A stretch of DNA of 64,000 bases from positions 1-64,000 of the forward strand of contig JADJTM010000001.1 in the NCBI GenBank assembly GCA_016711205.1, given 5' to 3'. The stretch is from Micropruina sp. (GTDB lineage Bacteria > Actinomycetota > Actinomycetes > Propionibacteriales > Propionibacteriaceae). Each line of letters begins with the position of its first letter. Position 1 is the first letter of the stretch. A program made the position numbers and the translations under genes. This document shows, piece after piece, positions 1-7,708 of the stretch. The notes beneath the pieces were generated by a model. That model was given only the letters and a program-made list of their open reading frames with translations, ran no database searches and was not told where the DNA came from.

Positions 1-41
1 CGCCCCAGATGCAGGCGATCCTCACCGAGGTGCGAGGGTGA
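1..41 (+). CDS. 3' end of an upstream CDS, probably CapE/FnlA-type UDP-GlcNAc dehydratase/epimerase (partial)
   Basis: Only the last dozen codons are present, in the frame ending PQMQAILTEVRG and then TGA at 39-41. The stop overlaps the GTG start of the next gene (GTGA), which shows translational coupling. The identity is inferred from context only: capF and capG follow directly, and their usual partner is CapE/FnlA, a UDP-GlcNAc 4,6-dehydratase/5-epimerase. Confidence 0.5.
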   Translation, partial: PQMQAILTEVRG

Positions 42-1153
42 GCGCACCTGTCAGGCTCGCGGTCACTGGGCCGGCTGGGTTCGTTGCGTGGCACCTGCGA
101 TGCGCGGCGCGGGCGCGCTGGGGTGGTGATCTAATCGGGTTGAGGGCTGAAGAGTTCGCTGATTCGACGCTTATGGACGCCAGGCTGGCGCAGGTCGACG
201 CGGTCGTCCATCTCGCAGGGGTGAACCGGGCCAGCGATCCCGCTCAGATTGAGCGGACGAACCTGTGGCTCGCCCAACAACTAGTGCAGTCCCTGCAGCG
301 GTTGGGTCGCTCGATTCCGATTGTGTACGGAAACTCGATCCACTCGCTCGGAGACTCGGTGTTCGGGGCCGCCAAACGACGGGCGGCGGAGATCCTGGCG
401 GACTGGGGGCGCGGATCGGGTGCGCCGGTGGTGAATGTGCTGATGCCGAACTTGTTTGGCGAGCACGGCGTTCCGAACTACAACTCGGTGGCTGCAACCT
501 TCTGCCATGCGCTGGCGCGTGGCGAATCGCCGAGCGTCGTGGATGACAAGGAGTTGCCCCTGCTTTATGTGGGCGAGGTCGTCGATCGTCTGCTTGATCT
601 TGCGGTCGACCCCGAGCCCGGTCAGATCACGTTGCCTGGACGTCCGACCTGGGTGAGTGATCTAGCCTCTCGTCTGACGGCTATCGCGGAGGGCTACCGG
701 TCGGGCCAATTGCCGGATCTATCAGATCCGTTCACCAAGCAGCTGTTCAATACGTACCGCTCGGCGGCGTTCCCAGAGTTGTTCCCGATTCGTCCGACTC
801 CAGCGGAAGATCCGCGCGGGCGGCTGGTCGAGGCTGTGAAGGGCGGCGGCGGGCAGACTCAGGTGTTCTACTCGATCACCAATCCCGGGTTCACTCGTGG
901 CCAGCACTGGCACCGGCACAAGGTGGAGCGGTTCCTCGTCCTTGCGGGATCGGGCGAGATGCGGCTGCGCCGACTGTTCACCGATGAGGTGGTCACGTTC
1001 CCAGTGACAGGGGATCACCCAGCGATTGTAGACATGCCCACCTTTTGGGCTCACTCAATCACCAATACGGGGACGGAGCCATTGGTGACGCTGTTCTTCG
1101 CCGACGAGCTATATGACCCCGGCAATCCCGACACGATCCCTGAGGATGTCTGA
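38..1153 (+). CDS. capF: CapF/FnlB-type UDP-2-acetamido-2,6-dideoxy-hexulose reductase with C-terminal cupin
   Basis: 371 aa, GTG start. CapF makes the second step toward UDP-N-acetyl-L-fucosamine, a precursor of capsule or O-antigen-like glycans. The N-terminal two thirds is an NAD(P)-binding SDR-type reductase domain (TGPAGFVAWHL near residues 9-20). The last ~110 residues form a cupin with metal-ligand-like histidines (GQHWHRHKVERF, about residues 286-297). This two-domain layout is typical of CapF. It overlaps the upstream CDS and capG (TGATG), so the genes form one operon. Codon third positions look less GC-rich than elsewhere in the window, as is common in exchanged polysaccharide loci. 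The family call is firm; the end product is inferred from capE/F/G order. Confidence 0.9.
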   Translation: MSAPVRLAVTGPAGFVAWHLRCAARARWGGDLIGLRAEEFADSTLMDARLAQVDAVVHLAGVNRASDPAQIERTNLWLAQQLVQSLQRLGRSIPIVYGNSIHSLGDSVFGAAKRRAAEILADWGRGSGAPVVNVLMPNLFGEHGVPNYNSVAATFCHALARGESPSVVDDKELPLLYVGEVVDRLLDLAVDPEPGQITLPGRPTWVSDLASRLTAIAEGYRSGQLPDLSDPFTKQLFNTYRSAAFPELFPIRPTPAEDPRGRLVEAVKGGGGQTQVFYSITNPGFTRGQHWHRHKVERFLVLAGSGEMRLRRLFTDEVVTFPVTGDHPAIVDMPTFWAHSITNTGTEPLVTLFFADELYDPGNPDTIPEDV

Positions 1154-2292
1154 TGAAGGTCATGACCGTGGTGGGTACTCGCCCCGAGATCATCCGGTTG
1201 GCGGCTGTGATGCGCCGACTAGACACCACCGACGGTATTGAGCATGTGCTGGTGCATACCGGACAGAACTGGGATCGCCAGTTGAACGAGGTGTTCTTCG
1301 AGGATCTCGGGCTGCGACTGCCGGATCATGTGCTGAATGTGGATGTGTCGTCTCTGGGTGCCACGCTGGGCGATATCCTGCGGCGCACGGAGGCGGTTCT
1401 GGACGCGGAGAGGCCGGATGCGTTCCTGGTGCTGGGGGACACGAACAGTGCGTTGAGTCTCATTATCGCCAAGCGCAAACGGGTGCCTACCTACCACATG
1501 GAGGCGGGGAACCGCTGTTTCGATGCCAATGTGCCGGAGGAGACCAATCGGAGGCTGGTCGACCACACCGCTGACTTCAACCTCGCATACACCGAGCACG
1601 CCCGGCGGAACCTGCTCGCGGAGGGTCTGCATCCACGTCGGGTGATCGTCACAGGTTCGCCGATGGCTGAGGTACTGGAGTCACATCGCTCGGCGATCGC
1701 GGGGTCTTCTGCTCTCACGGCTCAAGGGCTAGAGCCCGGCAAGTACTTTCTGGTTTCGGCCCATCGCGAGGAGAACGTTGATCCGCCCGCCCGCCTTGAG
1801 TTGCTGGTTGGGTGCTTGAACGTGGTCGCCGCCGAGTGGGGGCTCCCCGTATTGGTCTCGACGCACCCGCGAACTCGGAAGCGCTTGGAGGTCCTCGTCG
1901 GCGTCGAGGTGAGTCCGCTAGTGAGGTTCCATGAGCCGTTCGGGTTTCTGGACTACAACCGTCTGCAGTTGGGTGCGGCGTGCGTGCTGTCGGATTCGGG
2001 AACCATCGCTGAGGAGTCGACGATGCTGGGGTTTCCCGCGGTTACCTTGCGTTCCTCTATCGAACGCCCCGAGGCTCTCGACGCCGGCGCGATCACCATG
2101 GCGGATTTGGATGCTCCCGCTGTGCTTCGTGGCATTCGCTTCGCGATGGCTTGCGCCAAGACCGTTGAATCCGGCGTTTCGCACGGCCGGGTCCTCCCCG
2201 TGGATTACCAGATCGCGAACACATCCGAGCGAGTAGTGAACTTAATTCTCTCTACCGCATTCCAACACAACTTCTGGTCCGGGCTTCGGTAG
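1153..2292 (+). CDS. capG: CapG/FnlC-type non-hydrolysing UDP-HexNAc 2-epimerase
   Basis: 379 aa, WecB-like fold. It is the last enzyme of the UDP-L-FucNAc pathway, epimerising C2 of the product of CapF. Visible motifs are the N-terminal VGTRPEIIRL, GDTNSALS (about residue 95), AGNRCFD followed by PEETNRRLVDH (about 115-135), HREENVD (about 200) and a DSGTIAEE loop near residue 275. The AGNRCFD variant, in place of the GLRTGD seen in WecB/MnaA, suits the CapG/FnlC branch. The start overlaps the capF stop. No further gene of the pathway follows, so this marks the 3' end of the locus. Confidence 0.9.
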   Translation: MKVMTVVGTRPEIIRLAAVMRRLDTTDGIEHVLVHTGQNWDRQLNEVFFEDLGLRLPDHVLNVDVSSLGATLGDILRRTEAVLDAERPDAFLVLGDTNSALSLIIAKRKRVPTYHMEAGNRCFDANVPEETNRRLVDHTADFNLAYTEHARRNLLAEGLHPRRVIVTGSPMAEVLESHRSAIAGSSALTAQGLEPGKYFLVSAHREENVDPPARLELLVGCLNVVAAEWGLPVLVSTHPRTRKRLEVLVGVEVSPLVRFHEPFGFLDYNRLQLGAACVLSDSGTIAEESTMLGFPAVTLRSSIERPEALDAGAITMADLDAPAVLRGIRFAMACAKTVESGVSHGRVLPVDYQIANTSERVVNLILSTAFQHNFWSGLR

Positions 2293-2807
2293 ATTCGTGG
2301 AAAGAGCGCACTATGTCCGAGGCGCGGTGTCACTCCTTCTCCGCTTGTCGCTCAAGCTGGAAGAATCGCCGGTGAGGGCCTGGCGTCCAGGAAGTAGACA
2401 CGATCGTCGTGGGTGGGTTCATGGCAGGTAGAATCGCGGAGAAATGTGCAGATCCACAATGCGACGATCGTCCGCGATGCTGTGGGCCAGTCTGGCCGTC
2501 CGACGCTGTGGTTGACATTGTTGATCAGGTGCTGCGCGTATTGTACAGGTTGAGCGGGCTCTGGTCGATCTCGACCTCAGCCGGCACCATCCAATGACGC
2601 TGCTCGCCGTCCGCCTGCCTGACCATCTTAACCGGCCCAGATTGTGCCAGTAGCTATCATGTCCGAGATGACGAGTGCTTGCGTGCATTCCCGGGCGGAT
2701 GCTCTTCCAACACTCCGAGGATGAAACGGAATCGCTTGGTCGGTTCATCGGCGGAGCCATTGCCATCAGCCACGACGAATCATGTGGTGTCGGCATTCGT
2801 CACTGAC
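2293..2807. other. Intergenic region, no convincing gene
   Basis: About 515 bp between capG and the convergent tyrosine kinase. Several short open frames exist on both strands, but none has a recognisable domain, a good ribosome site or actinobacterial codon bias. Composition is more AT-rich than the core. A 33-codon minus-strand frame (about 2535-2635, beginning MVRQADGEQRHW) and adjoining minus-strand frames could be fragments of a decayed gene. I could not identify it. Confidence 0.4.
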
Positions 2808-4241
2808 CTACGCGTCGGGACCGGCCGACGCCTTTGCGGCACGCCAAGCGCGATGCAGGCGGTCGCGACGCGACGTGCCTTTTGCTTCGGCCTCATGCTT
2901 GTAGTGATAGTAGTAGCCGTCGCTGCTCCCCACCTTGGCCTTGTTCAGAACGATGCCGAGGGTTGCGCCACCTACCTGGTCCAGCGTCGCCACCGAGTCC
3001 TCGAGTTCGGGCACCGTGACCGCTCCACGCGCGGCCACAATCAAGGCACCCCCGGTCATCGTGGAGAGGATCGCTGCGTCAGTAACCGGCAAGAGTGGAG
3101 CGGCGTCGAGCACGACCGTGTCGTACCCCTGCGCGGCCGCGTCCAGCAACCGCTTCATGGCGTCGGACGCAAGCAACTCAGCTGGGTTGGGTGGAGTCTC
3201 GCCGGCGGCGACAACGTGGAAGCTACCGCTGCCGATCGGCTGGACGACATCCTCAAGAGCGGCGCGGCCTATCAGGACGGTCGTCAGTCCGACGGACCCT
3301 TCGATGTTGAGGTACTTCGCGACCATGGAACGACGCAGGTCGGCGTCGATCAGCAGCACCTTTTCGCCGCCTTCGGCGAGAGTGCTGGCCAGGTTGATCG
3401 ACGTCGTTGACTTTCCCTCGCCGGCCACCGATGACGTGACGACGAAGGAGTTCCTGTCCGTGCCCTTGGCGACGTCCAGAAACCGCAGGTTTGTCCGCAG
3501 CTTGCGGTAGGCCTCTGCGCGCAGCGAGTGCGGGTCCGTGAACATGACCAAGGGATGCTCGGCGGCGTCCGCGTCGAACGGAATTTTCGCGATCACCGAG
3601 TGATCAGTGGCACGGGCCACGTCGTCCTCAGTGCGAATGGAGCGGTCCAGGGTGTTGCGCAGGACCGCCTGGCCGAAGCCGAGCAGCACACCAGCCAAGA
3701 GCCCGACCGCTAGGTTCAGGGCGGTGCGGGGCGTGGTCTTCTCGAGTGGGACCGTCGCGGGGGTAACGATCGTGGCCGCCACGGCGCGCTTGCCGGTGGC
3801 GTCCGAGGGGGAGAGTTGATCGACCGTGGCTACCAACTGTTCGCTGGTCGCCTGCGCGATCTGGGCGCTCAGCTCGGGGTCGCGGTCGACCACCGAGATC
3901 TCGACGATCGCGGTGTTGGTGGGAATCGATGCCGTCACCGCCTGCGCCAGCAGCGCCGGAGTGGTCTGCAGGCCCAGCTTGTCGATCACCGGCTGGAGCA
4001 CGGTGGGGGTCGTGGTCACCTGGGCGTAGGAGCGCACCTGATTGGTGGCGTAGGTGGCACCCTGCAGCAACTCGCCGGCCGTGTCACCACCCCGTACCGA
4101 GATGAAGACCGCGGTCCTGGCCGTGTAGGTGGGAGGCGTGACCAGGGTGATGATCGCGGCGCTGGCGATGCCGAGTAGCGTCACACAAACGATGCTGACC
4201 CAGTATTTGCGCAGCACGGCGACGTAGTCGCGCAGTTCCAT
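2808..4241 (-). CDS. Polysaccharide co-polymerase / tyrosine autokinase (Wzz + BY-kinase fusion)
   Basis: 477 aa. The N-terminal Wzz-like chain-length domain has a membrane helix near residues 14-36 and a second near 170-190. A cytoplasmic bacterial tyrosine kinase domain follows, with Walker A (SSVAGEGKSTT, about residue 270), Walker A' (VLLIDADLRR, about 295) and Walker B (TVVLDAAPLLP, about 380). The tail carries a tyrosine cluster (DGYYYHYKHE), the expected autophosphorylation site. Such proteins control polymerisation and export of capsule or exopolysaccharide. It is convergent with capG and divergent from the phosphatase that would reverse its modification. Confidence 0.92.
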   Translation of the reverse strand: MELRDYVAVLRKYWVSIVCVTLLGIASAAIITLVTPPTYTARTAVFISVRGGDTAGELLQGATYATNQVRSYAQVTTTPTVLQPVIDKLGLQTTPALLAQAVTASIPTNTAIVEISVVDRDPELSAQIAQATSEQLVATVDQLSPSDATGKRAVAATIVTPATVPLEKTTPRTALNLAVGLLAGVLLGFGQAVLRNTLDRSIRTEDDVARATDHSVIAKIPFDADAAEHPLVMFTDPHSLRAEAYRKLRTNLRFLDVAKGTDRNSFVVTSSVAGEGKSTTSINLASTLAEGGEKVLLIDADLRRSMVAKYLNIEGSVGLTTVLIGRAALEDVVQPIGSGSFHVVAAGETPPNPAELLASDAMKRLLDAAAQGYDTVVLDAAPLLPVTDAAILSTMTGGALIVAARGAVTVPELEDSVATLDQVGGATLGIVLNKAKVGSSDGYYYHYKHEAEAKGTSRRDRLHRAWRAAKASAGPDA

Positions 4242-4358
4242 TCTTGAGTACTCCTCCGGGGGCGAGGGCTCATGGGCCCACCGGAGCTTATCGCGTAGGG
4301 TGTGGCGCCACCCAATCCCCGATCAGTGTGCGCAGTGTGCTGCAAGCCGAATGACGGC

Positions 4359-4934
4359 ATGATCGCTCCTGTGGCTAGCGAAACCAATACCGACCGACTT
4401 CGCGTGCTGAGCGTCTGCGTCGGCAATATCTGCCGATCGCCCGTCTCGGAGTTCCTACTGCGCCAGGAGTTCGGCGACCGGGTGGAGTCGACCAGTGCCG
4501 GGACACACGCCTTGGTCGACGAGCCGGTCTATCCACCGATGGCGGTCCGACTGGACGGACTCGGGGTGGCGCACGAGGGCGGTGCGCGTCAGGTCACCGA
4601 GGCGATGCTGCGCGAGGCGGACCTGATTCTGACGATGACCCGTGAGCTGCGCTCCCGGGTCGTCGAACTGGCGCCCGCGACGGTCCGGCGCACCTTCACG
4701 CTGGCCGAGTTCGCTGCGATCGTTGCGGCTGGTCCCCGTCCTGCGGCGCCGCCGTCGGGGCGGGGGGAGTTCGTTCCTCTGATTGCCGCGGCTGCCGCCC
4801 AGCGATCGGCGGTGGCGGGACGGGGCGTCGACCTCGACATCGCCGATCCGTACAGGCGCGAGGACGCCGACTATGCGCTGGCGTTCGACCAGATCCGCCG
4901 GTGCGTTTCGGCCATCAGTACAGCGTGGAACTAG
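4359..4934 (+). CDS. Low-molecular-weight protein-tyrosine phosphatase (Wzb/Ptp family)
   Basis: 191 aa from the ATG at 4359. An in-frame upstream start at 4302 would add 19 residues that look unrelated to the family. The P-loop CVGNICRSP (CX5R) lies close to the N-terminus, as the family requires, and the general-acid loop is DPYRRED near the C-terminus. It should dephosphorylate the C-terminal tyrosines of the divergent BY-kinase. An Ala/Pro-rich stretch around residues 125-150 is longer than in compact LMW-PTPs of about 150 aa. No strong ribosome site decides the start. Confidence 0.85.
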   Translation: MIAPVASETNTDRLRVLSVCVGNICRSPVSEFLLRQEFGDRVESTSAGTHALVDEPVYPPMAVRLDGLGVAHEGGARQVTEAMLREADLILTMTRELRSRVVELAPATVRRTFTLAEFAAIVAAGPRPAAPPSGRGEFVPLIAAAAAQRSAVAGRGVDLDIADPYRREDADYALAFDQIRRCVSAISTAWN

Positions 4935-4969
4935 CGGATCTAGTGCGCTGGAAGAGCTTGTGAGCAGAG

Positions 4970-4989
4970 ATCCCGGCGTTCGCCGGGAT
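4970..4989. repeat. REP-like palindrome ATCCCGGCG-tt-CGCCGGGAT
   Basis: Perfect 9-bp arms around 2 bp, followed by GAC. The same palindrome recurs at 5983-6002, repeatedly at 19184-19675, and at 59723-59960. It lies downstream of the phosphatase and upstream of the lipoprotein gene. It could act as a terminator, but its dispersal marks it as a repeat family. Confidence 0.85.
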
Positions 4990-5071
4990 GACGAGATCCT
5001 GACGACCTTACGAGACCGCCCGTGGGTGTGCCGCTGCTCGATCCGGCCGGCGCGGTGGCAGAGTGGGCGCA

Positions 5072-5923
5072 ATGAAGCGCTGCGCGGTTCTGCTGTTCAC
5101 GATGGTGCTGCTACTGGCGGGGTGTGCCCGCCAGGCGCCCGAGACCGCGTCCGCGGCGTCACCGAGCCCCGTGGCTCCCGTGTTGGTGGGGTCCACCTCC
5201 GACCTGACGGTCCAGGTGCTGGCGGAGTTGTACGTCCAGGCGCTGGAATCGAAGAACCGTGCGGCGCGCATCGTGGCCGTCAACGACGACTCGAATGCCC
5301 AGGTCAGCCGGCTGATGGCCGACGAGGTGGACGTCGTCCCCGCCTTCGCCTGGAGTGCCGCCCAGGCGTTGCAGGTGGACACCCAGGATCCGCAGAGCCT
5401 CGTCTCCGACCTGGCCGCGGCGCTGGACGGGGAGGCGGCCGTGCTGCAACCGTCCAAGGTCGACCGGCGCTGGCGCTATGTCTCCAGGTCGGTCACCTCG
5501 CTGCTCGACCTGTCCGCGAAGACCACGGTGGTCGCGCCCGAACGCTGGCGAGCCGCCCCCGACGGGCCGTCCGGGCTGGCCGCGATCTACCAGGCCAAGC
5601 CGGCGGTGACCGTGCTGGCCGACGCGAATCAGCGACTCGCCCGGGTGAAGACGGGGGCGATCGGCGTGTTCGACGGCACCGAGCCGCAGGTTACGGATGC
5701 CGGGCTGAAGGTGCTGGCCGATCCCAAGACGATGATCGTCTCCGACCCGCAGATCGCGCTGCTGCGCATCCAGCGCGCCGAGGACGACACCGTGCTGGGA
5801 GTCATCCAGCAGCTGCACGCGGTGCTCGACAACACCGCGGTGATCGGCATCCGTAAGCGTGCTGCGACGATCGGTGTTCCCGCGGCCGTGACCGAGTGGC
5901 TGAAGGCTCATCCGTTGACCTGA
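5072..5923 (+). CDS. OpuAC-like substrate-binding lipoprotein (quaternary-amine type)
   Basis: 283 aa. The start is the ATG at 5072, which puts a lipobox (LLLAGC) at about residue 18; an in-frame GTG lies 9 bp upstream. The mature part resembles OpuAC/ProX-type ligand-binding domains (VGSTSDLTVQVLAELYVQAL, then a DEVDVVPAFAW segment). This suggests binding of glycine betaine, choline or a similar solute at the outer membrane face. No permease or ATPase gene adjoins it, so it is an orphan component here. Ligand is not determinable from the sequence. Confidence 0.75.
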   Translation: MKRCAVLLFTMVLLLAGCARQAPETASAASPSPVAPVLVGSTSDLTVQVLAELYVQALESKNRAARIVAVNDDSNAQVSRLMADEVDVVPAFAWSAAQALQVDTQDPQSLVSDLAAALDGEAAVLQPSKVDRRWRYVSRSVTSLLDLSAKTTVVAPERWRAAPDGPSGLAAIYQAKPAVTVLADANQRLARVKTGAIGVFDGTEPQVTDAGLKVLADPKTMIVSDPQIALLRIQRAEDDTVLGVIQQLHAVLDNTAVIGIRKRAATIGVPAAVTEWLKAHPLT

Positions 5924-5982
5924 CGCCGAGCCTTGGTCCTGCACTCCTCGACCCGACCCGGGATCCTCGGTCGGCCGGGGAG

Positions 5983-6002
5983 ATCCCGGCGTGCGCCGGG
6001 AT
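5983..6002. repeat. REP-like palindrome (ATCCCGGCG/CGCCGGGAT family)
   Basis: Palindrome ATCCCGGCGtgCGCCGGGAT between two convergent genes, 23 bp before the stop of the glucosaminidase. Its position would suit a bidirectional terminator. Confidence 0.8.
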
Positions 6003-6025
6003 GGCGCGTGGTCCTGTCATCCCGG

Positions 6026-7441
6026 TCAGCCGAAGAGCTTGCCCCACGTCTTCACCGACACGGTTCCGGTCTGCGGCAGCTTGGTCTTCTTCTGCAGCGA
6101 CTTCACCGCCTCGAGTGTCTTGGCGCCGAACGTGCTGCCGGCGTTGACCTTGAACTGACGGGCCTTCAGCAGTGTGTGCAGCGCGGCGACCCTCGCACCC
6201 TTGACGCCCTTGCGGAGGTCGGGGGTGAGCCGGGTCAGGGTGAGCGGGTCGGCCTTGCCGGTGACCGGCAGTCCCTTCTTCTTCTGGTAGGCCTTCACCG
6301 CCGCGCGGGTGTCGGTGCCGAAGTATCCGGTGGTCTTCACCTTGCGACCGGCGTTGATCAGCAGGTTCTGCAGGGCGGTGACCTTGGCGCCCCGGGCACC
6401 CGGACCGAGCGTGGTCGAAATGAGCAGGTCGTACTTGGTCAGCCCGTACTTGGTGATCAGCGCGTAGACCTTGGTGGCGTACGACTTGCTGGACGACCAG
6501 CCGGCCTTGCCGATCGCCGTCAGGAACGCTTTGGGCTTGGCGGTGACTTTCATCGCCTTCTTGTAGCGGGTGGCGGTCGACAGCACGACGCCCTGATCGG
6601 CGATCGACTTGGCGATCGAGGAGTACGTGCGGTACTTCGTGCCGCCGACCTTCACGCAACCGGTCGACACCTTGCTCTTGACGCCGCCGCAGCGCAGTCC
6701 GAAGTAGTTCTTGGCCTTCTTGGTCACCGCGCTCGTGCCCGACTTGGAGTGATACAGCGCCTGGGCGATGGTGACCGATGACGGCACCCCGGTGGCCGCC
6801 TCGCTGCGCTGGGCCGCCGGCGCCAGCTTGGTGATCAGGGCTCGGTTCGGGTCGGTCTTGGCCTTCTTCACGACGTCGAAGCGGTAGAGGTTCCACTTCT
6901 TCATCAGGTTGATCACCAGGGTGGAGTAGTTCGGATCGGTGGCGTAACCGGCCTTGTGCACCGCTCGAATGAACTTGTTCGGATCGTTGGGGTATTTGAA
7001 GGCCGGGTTGTACCGGTCGGCGTAGTCGAGCAGGCGTCCGTGGTCGAGGAAGGACTTCTCCATCGAGCTGTAGGTACGGAATCGACTGACGTACTTCTTC
7101 TTCTTGCCCTTGACGTACTCGTAGGACGCCAGCGCGACGCAGCCCTTCTGGTAGGGGCTGATGGTGGCGCCACATTTGATGCCGAAGTAGTTGCTGTACT
7201 TGGTCGTCAGCCCGGACCGGCCCCACCCCGATTCCAGCATCGACTGCGCGATCGTCACCGCCCGTGGGACGCCGTACCTCTTCTTGGACGCCTTCGCGGC
7301 CTCGGCGGCCTTGGCGATGTAGGCCTCGTAGTCGACGGCGGCCTCGCTGTCGGTGGTGCCGGTGGTGACACTGACCGTGCCGGCTGATACGAGCGCGACG
7401 GCGAGAAGGGTGGCCCTGATCCGGACGGTTGGGTGGGTCAT
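6026..7441 (-). CDS. Secreted glucosaminidase-type peptidoglycan hydrolase with tandem catalytic-like and PG-binding domains
   Basis: 471 aa from the ATG at 7441; this start gives a signal peptide (residues 1-34). Domain 1 (about 40-190) is a GH73/FlgJ-like glucosaminidase with VTIAQSMLESGWG, the catalytic Glu being E70. Domain 2 (about 205-340) repeats the fold (SSVTIAQALYHSKSG, KNYFGLRC), but the equivalent position is His231 and the GWG is lost, so it is probably a non-catalytic binding copy. Two PG_binding_1 modules follow (about 345-405 and 410-471). It likely cleaves GlcNAc-MurNAc bonds during growth or separation. Lysine-rich, so strongly basic. Confidence 0.88.
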   Translation of the reverse strand: MTHPTVRIRATLLAVALVSAGTVSVTTGTTDSEAAVDYEAYIAKAAEAAKASKKRYGVPRAVTIAQSMLESGWGRSGLTTKYSNYFGIKCGATISPYQKGCVALASYEYVKGKKKKYVSRFRTYSSMEKSFLDHGRLLDYADRYNPAFKYPNDPNKFIRAVHKAGYATDPNYSTLVINLMKKWNLYRFDVVKKAKTDPNRALITKLAPAAQRSEAATGVPSSVTIAQALYHSKSGTSAVTKKAKNYFGLRCGGVKSKVSTGCVKVGGTKYRTYSSIAKSIADQGVVLSTATRYKKAMKVTAKPKAFLTAIGKAGWSSSKSYATKVYALITKYGLTKYDLLISTTLGPGARGAKVTALQNLLINAGRKVKTTGYFGTDTRAAVKAYQKKKGLPVTGKADPLTLTRLTPDLRKGVKGARVAALHTLLKARQFKVNAGSTFGAKTLEAVKSLQKKTKLPQTGTVSVKTWGKLFG

Positions 7442-7708
7442 GGTCAGGTATTCAAAACCTGAGAACTGTCCGAGAGCTACCTGAAGTCTCGATGCAGGCT
7501 CGATGGCTGACCCAGTAATGCGCCGCTGGCTAGGTGTTTCGCGCTCGGCAACCCTCAAGTTCCGGATGATGCCGACACGGCGTCTGCACCCCCCCGGGGG
7601 GCGCGCCCCCCGCGCCCCCCCCCCGCCGGGGGGGGCGGGGGGGCGGGGGGGGGGGGGGGGGGGGGGGGTTGGGGGGGGCCCGGGGCGGGGGCCGGGGGTG
7701 CGGGGCGG
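7442..7708. repeat. Intergenic region with extreme poly-G/poly-C tract (about 7590-7705)
   Basis: Roughly 115 bp are almost entirely G and C, including long C runs and then G runs well over 15 bases. They end a few bases before the stop of the histidine kinase gene. The rest (7442-7585) is ordinary sequence with the promoter side of the glucosaminidase. The tract could be a real G-quadruplex-prone sequence or a sequencing/assembly artefact. No gene is supported in it. Confidence 0.8.

Noticed and set aside
2409..2796. Short open frames on both strands between capG and the tyrosine kinase
   Set aside because: No domain, no ribosome site and no codon bias. At most fragments of a decayed gene.
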